From positions 1 through 9,020 of the forward strand of contig CAZUZD010000261.1 in assembly GCA_964624465.1 (NCBI GenBank): a stretch of 9,020 bases of DNA, written 5' to 3'. The translations under genes and the position numbers were made by a program. Each line of letters opens with the position of its first letter. Positions within the stretch are counted from its first letter, which is position 1. The notes under the pieces were generated by a model. The model ran no database searches and was not told the DNA's origin. It worked only from the letters and a program-made list of their open reading frames with translations. The stretch comes from CAZUZD01 sp964624465. Its GTDB lineage: Bacteria > Planctomycetota > Planctomycetia > Isosphaerales > Isosphaeraceae. Shown piece by piece: positions 1 to 7,384 of this stretch.

Positions 1-312
1 GACGCCATGGCCGCGCATCTGGCCGCGTGCCGGGCCCTCGGGCACGAGCCCGACGCCGTGCTGGTGGACGCGTACGTGGCGGGCGTGCCCGGCGGCACCG
101 GCCAGTCGATCCCGGCCGAGCTGCTCGCCGCCCTGCCCCGCCGGCTGCCCCTGATCCTGGCCGGCGGCCTCACCCCCGCCAATGTGGCCGCGCGGGTCGC
201 CGCCGTGCACCCCTGGATGGTCGACGTCGCCGGCGGGGTCGAATCCGCCCCCGGCCGCAAGGACCCGGACCTGGTCGCCGCCTTCGTCGCCCGGGCCCGT
301 GCCGGCTCCTGA
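1..312 (+). CDS. trpF: Phosphoribosylanthranilate isomerase, C-terminal half (5' end outside window)
   Basis: TrpF converts N-(5'-phosphoribosyl)anthranilate to the 1-deoxyribulose 5-phosphate form in cytosolic tryptophan synthesis. The reading frame is open from base 1 and ends at TGA 310-312, giving 103 residues, about half of the usual ~205-210. What is visible is the second half of the TIM barrel: LVDAYVAG, whose Asp (visible residue 23) matches the catalytic acid of the family, then GGTG (31-34), the strand and phosphate-binding loop LILAGGLTPANV (51-62), and DVAGGVES followed by PGRKD (75-88). These elements come in the family's order and spacing. The ATG at base 7 is internal, since the domain cannot begin there. 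Other trp genes may lie upstream but cannot be seen. The gene converges on htrA across a 282-bp gap. The family call is secure; nothing can be said about its start or promoter. Confidence 0.93.
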   Translation, partial: DAMAAHLAACRALGHEPDAVLVDAYVAGVPGGTGQSIPAELLAALPRRLPLILAGGLTPANVAARVAAVHPWMVDVAGGVESAPGRKDPDLVAAFVARARAGS

Positions 313-594
313 CCGCCGCGAGCGGGACCGACGCGGCCGACCTGCGGAACGCCGATCCGTGTGCCGTGGCCTGAGCGCCGCGTGGCCGCGCCGCCGAGGC
401 CTCGGAATCGTCGGCCGCAGGGGTGCCCGGGTTCCGCGTTCGGAGCCCGGATCCGGACGCCGCTGAAGCGTCGTCGTGGCCCCGCTGACGCTCAGGCCCC
501 GGCACACGGAAACTCAGGCGGAGGCACCCGGATCCGGGCTCCGCAAGCGGAACCCGGGCATCCCGGAGATTGGTGGTTGCGGTGGGGTGGCGGG
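313..594. other. Non-coding gap between convergent trpF and htrA
   Basis: This 282-bp stretch lies between the stop codons of two genes that point at each other. I find no credible gene in it: the open frames crossing it are Arg/Pro/Ala-rich products of G+C bias or run antisense through htrA. Its only clear structure is the nested inverted repeat at 420-564, listed separately. The 313-419 part shows nothing I can name. Confidence 0.7.
420..564. repeat. Nested inverted repeat: two oppositely oriented REP-like hairpins
   Basis: The arm at 424-456 is the reverse complement of the arm at 528-560 with 2 mismatches in 33 bp; allowing one more mismatch extends it to 420-456 and 528-564. The arms are 71 bp apart. 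Each arm is also a hairpin on its own. In the left arm CCGGGTTCCG (427-436) pairs with CGGAGCCCGG (441-450) around the loop CGTT, with one G-T wobble. In the right arm CCGGGCTCCG (534-543) faces CGGAACCCGG (548-557) around CAAG. Both arms carry the perfect palindrome CCGGATCCGG (447-456 and 528-537). Paired, inverted hairpins in a gap between convergent genes resemble bacterial REP/BIME elements, and the whole could also act as a bidirectional terminator or be a MITE-like element. There is no T-run and I see no target-site duplication. The symmetry is directly seen; the class is inferred. Confidence 0.75.
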
Positions 595-2094
<1,500 letters not shown>

Positions 2095-2104
2095 GGGCGG
2101 GCGG

Positions 2105-2108
2105 CTCC
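2105..2108 (-). promoter_or_regulatory. Ribosome binding site deciding the htrA-type protease start
   Basis: On the minus strand GGAG lies 10 nt before the ATG at 2094-2092. No comparable purine run precedes the upstream in-frame ATG at 2158-2160, which favours the shorter protein. The spacing is slightly long. Confidence 0.5.
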
Positions 2109-2197
2109 GGGAACGCGCGCGGATCGAGACGGGAGGGGGTCGCCAGCGCGGGCGCGGCATGACGAACGGCCGCGGCGCAGCGGCCGGGCCTCTCTTC

Positions 2198-2226
2198 AGC
2201 CTAGGCAGGCGGCGTGCCGGAATCAA
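2198..2226 (-). promoter_or_regulatory. Sigma-70-like promoter for the HtrA-family protease
   Basis: Read on the minus strand, TTGATT (2226-2221, 4 of 6 to TTGACA) is followed after exactly 17 bp by TAGGCT (2203-2198, which fits TANNNT). It is one of the few A/T-richer spots in the gap. Transcription would start near 2191, giving a leader of about 97 nt before the ATG at 2094. I see no envelope-stress operator. The boxes and spacing are seen; promoter activity is inferred. Confidence 0.5.
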
Positions 2227-2273
2227 CGGCCGCCGGCCCGGCGGCGGGCTACCGGCGGGCGCCGGCGATCGGA

Positions 2274-2279
2274 TACGCT
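2274..2279 (+). promoter_or_regulatory. Possible -10 element for asnB
   Basis: TACGCT in the context GATACGCT fits TANNNT and resembles the hexamers before fic (TACGGT, 6361-6366) and the last gene (TACGAT, 7286-7291). No good -35 box lies 16-18 bp upstream, so it is weaker than the others. Initiation near 2286 would give an asnB leader of about 87 nt. Confidence 0.3.
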
Positions 2280-2314
2280 GGCTCGGGACGGGTTGCCGGG
2301 GCGACGGCCGACGG

Positions 2315-2346
2315 GGGCCGGACCGGGTCGGGCGCGGGCCGGACCG
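2315..2346 (+). repeat. 11-bp direct repeat, 21-bp period, in the asnB leader
   Basis: GGGCCGGACCG occurs at 2315-2325 and again at 2336-2346, so the copies are offset by 21 bp, close to two helical turns, and end 26 bp before the asnB ATG. Tandem half-sites on one DNA face are a common operator arrangement, but an 11-mer of this composition can recur by chance in such G+C-rich DNA. The repeat is certain; a role is speculative. Confidence 0.4.
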
Positions 2347-2372
2347 TCGAGCATTCGGGCCAATCCACTGCC

Positions 2373-4268
2373 ATGTGCGGGATCGCGGGGTTCGTCAACG
2401 CGGGGGGCCGGCCCGCCGATCGCGGCGTGCTGGGCCGCATGACCGACGCCCTGGCCCATCGCGGCCCGGACGGCGACGGCCAGTACTTCGACGGCCCGGT
2501 CGCCCTGGGGCACCGCCGGCTGGCGATCATCGACGTCGCCGGCGGCGGCCAGCCGATGGCCAACGAGGACGGCACCGTCTGGGTCAGCTACAACGGCGAG
2601 CTCTACAACGAGCTGGACCTCCGCGCCCACCTGATCGGCCGCGGCCACACCTACGCCACCGGCTGCGACACCGAGAGCCTGGTGCACCTGTACGAGGAGC
2701 GCGGGCCGGCCTTCGCCCGCGACCTCAACGGCATGTTCGCCCTGGCCCTCTGGGACGGTCCCCGGCGCCGGCTGGTGCTGGCCCGCGACCGCATGGGCCA
2801 GAAGCCGCTGTACTACGCCAGGCTCCCCGACGGCGGCCTGGCCTTCGGGTCCGAGCCCAAGGCGGTGCTGGCCCACCCCGAGGTGGACCGCGGCCTCGAT
2901 CAAGACGGCCTGGCCCGCTATCTGTTCTACGAGTACCTGCCGGCCCCGCACTCGATCTGGCGCGGCCTGCGCAAGCTTCCCCCCGGCCACCAGCTCGTCT
3001 GGCACGACGGGGCCCTGACGATCGAGCGGTTCTGGACGCCCCCGGTGCCCGACCCGGCGCACGCGCCCGGCGAGCGCCAGTTCGAGGCGACGGCCGCGGC
3101 GTTCTGGGACGAGTTCCGGGCGGCGGTCGGGCGGCACCGGCGGTCGGACGTGCCGCTGGGGGTGTTCCTGTCGGGCGGGCTCGACTCGTCGAGCGTGACG
3201 GCGGCGCTCTGCGAGCTGGAGCCGGCGGCCGGCGTGCACACGTTCTCGATCGGCTTCGAGGACCCGAGCTTCGACGAGAGCGGACCGGCCCGCGCCGTGG
3301 CCAGGCACCTGGGCACGACCCACCACGAGCGCACCTGCTCGGCCGCCACCGTGCTCGACCTGCTGCCGGCGGTGGCCGGCTGGCTCGACGAGCCGTTCGG
3401 CGACGCCTCGGTGCTGCCGACGCACCTGCTGAGCCGGTTCGCCCGCGAGCGGGTGACGGTCGCCCTCGGCGGCGACGGCGCCGACGAGCTGATCGCCGGC
3501 TACCCGACCTTCCGCGCCGAGCGCGCCGCCGGCCTCTTCGCCCGCCTCCCCGGCCCCGCGCGCCGGCTGGCCGGCACGGCCGTTGATCGGCTGCCGGTCG
3601 ACCATCGCAACTTCAGCCTCGACTTCAAGCTCAAGCAGTTCCTCAGGGGTGCGGGCGTCCCCCTGCCCCTGGCGCACCAGCGCTGGCTGGGGTCGTTCAG
3701 CGGCGCCGAGCTGACGGACCTGCTCGTCGAGCCGCCGGCGGTGGACGTCGAGGCCGAGCACCTGGCGCGGGCCGCGCGGCTGGCGCCCGGGGCCGACCCG
3801 CTGACGCGGTCGCTGCTGCTGTACCAGGACACGTACCTGCCCGAGGACATCCTGTTCAAGGTCGACCGCGCCAGCATGGCGTGCGGCCTGGAGGTGCGGG
3901 CGCCGTTCCTGGACGCATCGCTGGTCGACTGGGTCTCGGCGCTGCCGGCGTCGTACAAGTACGGCCGGGGCCAGACCAAGCGGTTGCTCAAGCGGGCGGT
4001 GGCCGGTAGGCTGCCGGGGTCGGTCGCCGGCCGCCCGAAGAAGGGCTTTGGCATGCCGGTGGCAAGCTGGTTGCGGGGTCCGCTGGGCAGGCTCCTCGAC
4101 GAGCAGCTCGGCCCCGACCGCCTCCGGGCGCAGGGGCTGTTCCGGGCGGACGAGGTGGTCCGCCGGGTGCGCGAGCACCGCGAGGGCGTGCGCGACCACC
4201 GCAAGCCGCTCTGGACCCTGCTCATGTTCCAGCTCTGGCACGACCGCTGGCACCCGTCGGCGCCCTGA
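2373..4268 (+). CDS. asnB: Asparagine synthetase (glutamine-hydrolysing), AsnB type
   Basis: Cytosolic class II amidotransferase that makes asparagine from aspartate, ATP and glutamine; 631 residues, about the length of Bacillus subtilis AsnB and longer than E. coli AsnB. The start is fixed by MCGIAGF: Cys2 becomes the N-terminal nucleophile after Met removal, so the longer in-frame start at 2214 would inactivate the glutaminase. Glutaminase domain, about 2-210: HRRLAIID (47-54), YNGELYN (73-79), CDTE (98-101), RDRMGQKPLYY (138-148). Synthetase domain, about 240-620: PP-loop SGGLDSS (267-273), GGDGADELIAGYP (366-378), LFKVDRASM (494-502), EVRAPFLD (507-514), KKGFGMPV (556-563). No clear Shine-Dalgarno sequence precedes the ATG. 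The phosphoesterase gene follows after 35 bp. Some relatives amidate cell-surface or secondary-metabolite substrates instead of free aspartate; with no such cluster nearby, ordinary asparagine synthesis is the simplest reading. Confidence 0.94.
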   Translation: MCGIAGFVNAGGRPADRGVLGRMTDALAHRGPDGDGQYFDGPVALGHRRLAIIDVAGGGQPMANEDGTVWVSYNGELYNELDLRAHLIGRGHTYATGCDTESLVHLYEERGPAFARDLNGMFALALWDGPRRRLVLARDRMGQKPLYYARLPDGGLAFGSEPKAVLAHPEVDRGLDQDGLARYLFYEYLPAPHSIWRGLRKLPPGHQLVWHDGALTIERFWTPPVPDPAHAPGERQFEATAAAFWDEFRAAVGRHRRSDVPLGVFLSGGLDSSSVTAALCELEPAAGVHTFSIGFEDPSFDESGPARAVARHLGTTHHERTCSAATVLDLLPAVAGWLDEPFGDASVLPTHLLSRFARERVTVALGGDGADELIAGYPTFRAERAAGLFARLPGPARRLAGTAVDRLPVDHRNFSLDFKLKQFLRGAGVPLPLAHQRWLGSFSGAELTDLLVEPPAVDVEAEHLARAARLAPGADPLTRSLLLYQDTYLPEDILFKVDRASMACGLEVRAPFLDASLVDWVSALPASYKYGRGQTKRLLKRAVAGRLPGSVAGRPKKGFGMPVASWLRGPLGRLLDEQLGPDRLRAQGLFRADEVVRRVREHREGVRDHRKPLWTLLMFQLWHDRWHPSAP

Positions 4269-4303
4269 GCGCCCCGAAATCTGGCCCCGTCTCGCGAGTT
4301 CGG

Positions 4304-5054
<751 letters not shown>

Positions 5055-5062
<8 letters not shown>

Positions 5063-5079
5063 CGCGGCCGGTCAGTCGG
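5055..5079. terminator. Hairpin spanning both stop codons of convergent genes
   Basis: CCGGCTGAC (5055-5063) pairs with GTCAGTCGG (5071-5079) around the loop GCGGCCG, with 8 Watson-Crick pairs and one G-U wobble in the plus-strand RNA (an A-C mismatch in the minus-strand RNA). The left arm holds the phosphoesterase stop TGA (5060-5062) and the right arm the rsgA stop (5072-5074). Neither side has a T-run, so it is not a classical intrinsic terminator. With only 9 bp between the genes it is the one candidate for stopping or protecting both transcripts. Confidence 0.45.
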
Positions 5080-6217
5080 AGTCCAGCGGCTTCTGGTAGT
5101 AGAGCTTCAGGTAGCTCTCGTACCGGCCCATGTGGATCTGGCCCCAGTGCACGGCGTCCTTGACGGCACAGTCCCCCTCGTGGGTGTGCGAGCAGTCGGG
5201 GAACTTGCAGCGCGGGATGTAGGGGCGGAACTCGACGAAGTCCCCCTCCAGCTCGGCCGGGTTCACGCCCCAGAGCTCGAACTGCCGCAGGCCCGGCGTG
5301 TCGACGACGTAGCCGGCGCCCTTCAGGCGGATCAGCTCGGCGTTGGTGGTCGTGTGCTTGCCCTTGAAGGTCCAGTCGCTGACCTCGCCGATGCGGAGGT
5401 TCAGCCCCGGCTGCACGGCGTTGATCAGCGTGCTCTTGCCCACGCCGCTCTGGCCCGAGAGCGCGGTCACGCCGTCGGCCAGCAGCTCGCGGAGCCGCGG
5501 CAGGCCGCGGCCGTCGGCGGCCGAGGTCACCAGGGTCTCGTAGCCCAGGCTGGTGTACAGGCCGATGACCCACTGGAAGACGGCCAGGTCGACGAGGTCG
5601 GCCTTGTTCAGGACGATCACTGGCCGCACGCCCCCGCGCTCGGCCGAGATGAGATACCGGTCGATCAGCGGGAGCTTCAGGCCGGGCGACTCGAAGGCGC
5701 TGACGATCAGGATCCGGTCGATGTTGGCGGCCAGGATCTGCTCGCGGCGGCGGTAGCCGCGGGTGACGATCCCGGCGCGGGCCTCGACCTTCTCGATCTG
5801 CCCCTGCTCCTCGCCGCTGGGCCGGAACCAGACGCGGTCGCCGACGGTGACGACGTTGCGCTCGTCCATCGCCAGCGACTTCAGCAGCCGCCGCACCCCG
5901 CAGCGGTACTGGCGGCCCTCGGGCACCTCGACGATCGACTCCAGCCCGTGCACCCGGATCACCCGGCCGGTGAGGCACTCGGAGAGGTCGACGGCCAGCT
6001 GCGAGACCGCGTCGCCGCCGGCGCCGGCGCTGGCGTCGGCGTCGGTCATGATCGTGCGGCGGCGCGAGAGGGCGCCCTTGGCGCGGATCCGCTCGCCGGA
6101 GGGCGAGTCGCCGGTGCGCTGCTCGTCCTGGCGGAACCCGCGCGTCAGGTCGTTGCCGCGGGTGCGGTTCTGGACGTTCTTGCGGAGCTGGACCCGCACC
6201 TTCTTCTTCTTGGCCAC
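5072..6217 (-). CDS. rsgA: Small ribosomal subunit biogenesis GTPase RsgA (YjeQ)
   Basis: Circularly permuted GTPase that binds the immature 30S subunit at its decoding centre and leaves on GTP hydrolysis; 381 residues. Order: a basic tail (MAKKKKVRVQLRKN, extended to about 75), an OB fold (about 80-150), then the permuted G domain with G4 NKAD (204-207), G1 GQSGVGKST (255-263), KGKHTTT (285-291, with the His288 known to be catalytic in E. coli RsgA) and G3 DTPG (306-309). A C-terminal zinc knuckle follows with Cys337, Cys342, His344 and Cys350. I chose the GTG start at 6217-6215: AGGGGG lies 7 nt upstream and the Lys-rich N-terminus matches what I recall of planctomycete RsgA. The frame stays open to an ATG at 6394, but that stretch is Arg/Pro-rich, overlaps the fic start and includes the likely rsgA promoter. 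It is divergent from fic and convergent with the phosphoesterase gene. Confidence 0.95.
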   Translation of the reverse strand: MAKKKKVRVQLRKNVQNRTRGNDLTRGFRQDEQRTGDSPSGERIRAKGALSRRRTIMTDADASAGAGGDAVSQLAVDLSECLTGRVIRVHGLESIVEVPEGRQYRCGVRRLLKSLAMDERNVVTVGDRVWFRPSGEEQGQIEKVEARAGIVTRGYRRREQILAANIDRILIVSAFESPGLKLPLIDRYLISAERGGVRPVIVLNKADLVDLAVFQWVIGLYTSLGYETLVTSAADGRGLPRLRELLADGVTALSGQSGVGKSTLINAVQPGLNLRIGEVSDWTFKGKHTTTNAELIRLKGAGYVVDTPGLRQFELWGVNPAELEGDFVEFRPYIPRCKFPDCSHTHEGDCAVKDAVHWGQIHMGRYESYLKLYYQKPLDSD

Positions 6218-6224
6218 CGCACGC

Positions 6225-6230
6225 CCCCCT
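6225..6230 (-). promoter_or_regulatory. Strong ribosome binding site fixing the rsgA GTG start
   Basis: On the minus strand AGGGGG (6230-6225) lies 7 nt before the GTG at 6217-6215. It is the best-placed Shine-Dalgarno sequence in the window and supports the GTG over the longer open frame. Confidence 0.7.
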
Positions 6231-6237
6231 GCCGGAA

Positions 6238-6267
6238 CCCCGGGCGCCATCGCAGTCGCGCCCCGGG
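6238..6267 (-). other. Hairpin at the predicted 5' end of the rsgA leader
   Basis: In the minus-strand RNA CCCGGGGCGC (6267-6258) pairs with GCGCCCGGGG (6247-6238) around a 10-nt loop; 9 of 10 positions pair, with one G-G mismatch. If the -10 box at 6279-6274 is real, transcription starts near 6267, so the mRNA would begin with this stem and leave the ribosome binding site (6230-6225) unpaired 3' of it. A 5'-terminal stem could stabilise the transcript. The composition is nearly all G/C, so chance pairing is a real possibility. Confidence 0.4.
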
Positions 6268-6273
6268 CCCTCC

Positions 6274-6279
6274 AGTGTA
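6274..6279 (-). promoter_or_regulatory. Possible -10 element for rsgA within a small palindrome
   Basis: Minus-strand TACACT (6279-6274) matches TATAAT at 4 of 6 positions and lies in one of the few A/T-containing spots of the gap. No recognisable -35 box is found 16-18 bp upstream. The hexamer overlaps a 5-bp inverted repeat with a 4-nt spacer, CAGTG-TACC-CACTG (6273-6286), a possible but unproven operator. Confidence 0.35.
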
Positions 6280-6337
6280 CCCACTGCCGCCCCCGGCGCG
6301 CCCGGCCCCGGGGCGGCCACCGCCGATTTCGGGTCGG

Positions 6338-6366
6338 CTGACTCGGCCGCGCCGCCGTGATACGGT
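6338..6366 (+). promoter_or_regulatory. Promoter-like sequence placing the start point at the fic ATG
   Basis: CTGACT (6338-6343, 4 of 6 to TTGACA) is followed after exactly 17 bp by TACGGT (6361-6366, fits TANNNT). The usual 6-7 bp from the -10 box to the start point would put transcription initiation at about 6373, the A of the fic ATG. That predicts a leaderless mRNA. The boxes are seen; function is inferred. Confidence 0.45.
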
Positions 6367-6372
6367 AGGAGG

Positions 6373-7215
6373 ATGCTCCCGCCACCCGCCTCACATCCGC
6401 CGGCCGATCGCCCAGGCCCGGCCGATCGGTCGCCCCTGCCCGAGCCCCTCCAGGCGTTTGGAGGCCTCGCCGAGGTGCTGACGCCCGAGCTGCGGGCCGT
6501 CGAGTCGGTGCACGCCCGCTACCGCGCCGAGCGGACGGCCGGCCGGGTCCTCGACAACTCGGTGGAAGCGCTCCGGGTCGAGCTCACCTATCACTCCAAC
6601 GCCATTGAGGGCAGCACGCTCTCGCTCCGCGAGACCCAGCTTGTGCTGGAAGGGTATGCTCCGGCCGGCGGCAAGCTGCTGCGCGAGATCTACGAGGCCC
6701 GCAATCACGACCGCGCCCTGCGGAGGCTCGAGCGACTGGCCGAGGACCACCCCCGGCCCCTGACCGAGCACGACCTCCTCGAGATCCATGCCCAGGTGCT
6801 CGCCGATATCGACCCCCAGGCGGCCGGGCGATTTCGCTCGGGTCGGGTGCTGATCAAGGGGACTCGCTTCATCCCCCCCGGCAGCCACAAGTTCGACGAC
6901 CTGATCCCCCGATTGCTCGAACTGGCCAATGCGGAGGGACGGCCGCCGGCGCTCCAGGCGGCCGAACTGCATTACAACCTGGTCGCCATCCACCCGTTCA
7001 CCGACGGCAACGGCCGCACGGCCCGCCTGCTGATGAATCATCACCTGCTGCGGCATGGTTATCCGCTCGCGGTCATCGAGGTGGGGGAGCGGGCGGAGTA
7101 CCTGTCCGCGCTCGAGTCGGCCAACGACGGCCGGTGCAAGCCGTTCGCTCGCTTCATCCTCCGGAGCGTCGAACGCTCGATTCTGCGACTCATCGGCGAG
7201 GTCGGCTCCGCATAG
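6373..7215 (+). CDS. Fic-domain protein (probable AMP transferase) with N-terminal inhibitory motif
   Basis: Fic enzymes usually move AMP from ATP to a hydroxyl side chain of a target protein. This 280-residue protein has the full active-site motif HPFTDGNGRTAR (207-218; catalytic His207, Asp211, Asn213, Arg215, Arg218). Upstream, SNAIEG (75-80) fits the (S/T)xxxE(G/N) inhibitory helix, so Glu79 probably blocks productive ATP binding, as in the class with an N-terminal helix in the same chain. The flap before the active site includes GTRFIPPGSHKFDDLIPRL (163-181). No winged-helix domain, membrane span or signal is evident; the first ~25 residues are Pro-rich. Start: ATG 6373, where AGGAGG (6367-6372) touches the ATG, too close to act as a normal Shine-Dalgarno sequence. 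No antitoxin gene is adjacent, which fits self-inhibition. The target is unknown, and other Fic reactions such as UMPylation or phosphocholination cannot be excluded. Confidence 0.93.
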   Translation: MLPPPASHPPADRPGPADRSPLPEPLQAFGGLAEVLTPELRAVESVHARYRAERTAGRVLDNSVEALRVELTYHSNAIEGSTLSLRETQLVLEGYAPAGGKLLREIYEARNHDRALRRLERLAEDHPRPLTEHDLLEIHAQVLADIDPQAAGRFRSGRVLIKGTRFIPPGSHKFDDLIPRLLELANAEGRPPALQAAELHYNLVAIHPFTDGNGRTARLLMNHHLLRHGYPLAVIEVGERAEYLSALESANDGRCKPFARFILRSVERSILRLIGEVGSA

Positions 7216-7261
7216 GCCATCACCCGCAGTTCCGGGCCGACCAATCGGAGGGTTCGCGTCA

Positions 7262-7291
7262 TTGGCGCGGCCGCGCGGCGCCCGGTACGAT
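7262..7291 (+). promoter_or_regulatory. Promoter-like sequence upstream of the secreted-protein gene
   Basis: TTGGCG (7262-7267, 4 of 6 to TTGACA) is followed after 18 bp by TACGAT (7286-7291, fits TANNNT). The predicted start point near 7298 gives a leader of about 87 nt before the TTG at 7385. The spacer contains the palindrome CGCGGCCGCG. The rest of the 169-bp gap after fic shows no other clear structure. Confidence 0.42.
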
Positions 7292-7371
7292 GCGCGCCGA
7301 GATTGAGCTTCGCGAGCCGACTGCCCCGCGTCCGGGCCACGACGAGAGCCACCGCCCGGCGCCCCTCGATC

Positions 7372-7375
7372 GAGG
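7372..7375 (+). promoter_or_regulatory. Ribosome binding site supporting the TTG start at 7385
   Basis: GAGG ends 9 nt before TTG 7385-7387. Together with the signal peptide that begins at once after it, this supports a TTG start; the first in-frame ATG lies deep inside the protein, about 90 codons later. Confidence 0.5.
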
Positions 7376-7384
7376 ACCCCCACC

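Noticed and set aside
2214..2372. Upstream in-frame ATG for asnB at 2214
   Set aside because: It would add 53 Gly/Ala/Arg-rich residues before Cys2, which must be N-terminal for glutaminase activity.
2223..4253. Long open frame (676 codons) antisense to asnB
   Set aside because: Low-complexity shadow; the asnB strand carries all the family motifs.
6233..6247. CGGAACCCCGGGC-like sequence as a third copy of the 424-456 repeat
   Set aside because: The resemblance covers only about ten G/C-rich bases and has an extra C; there is no matching hairpin arm.
5132..6481. Long open frame (449 codons) antisense to rsgA
   Set aside because: Composition-driven shadow of a well-conserved GTPase; it also runs across the fic start and both promoters.
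7266..7277. GCGCGGCCGCGC palindrome as an operator or attachment site
   Set aside because: Short all-G/C palindromes are expected by chance at this base composition.
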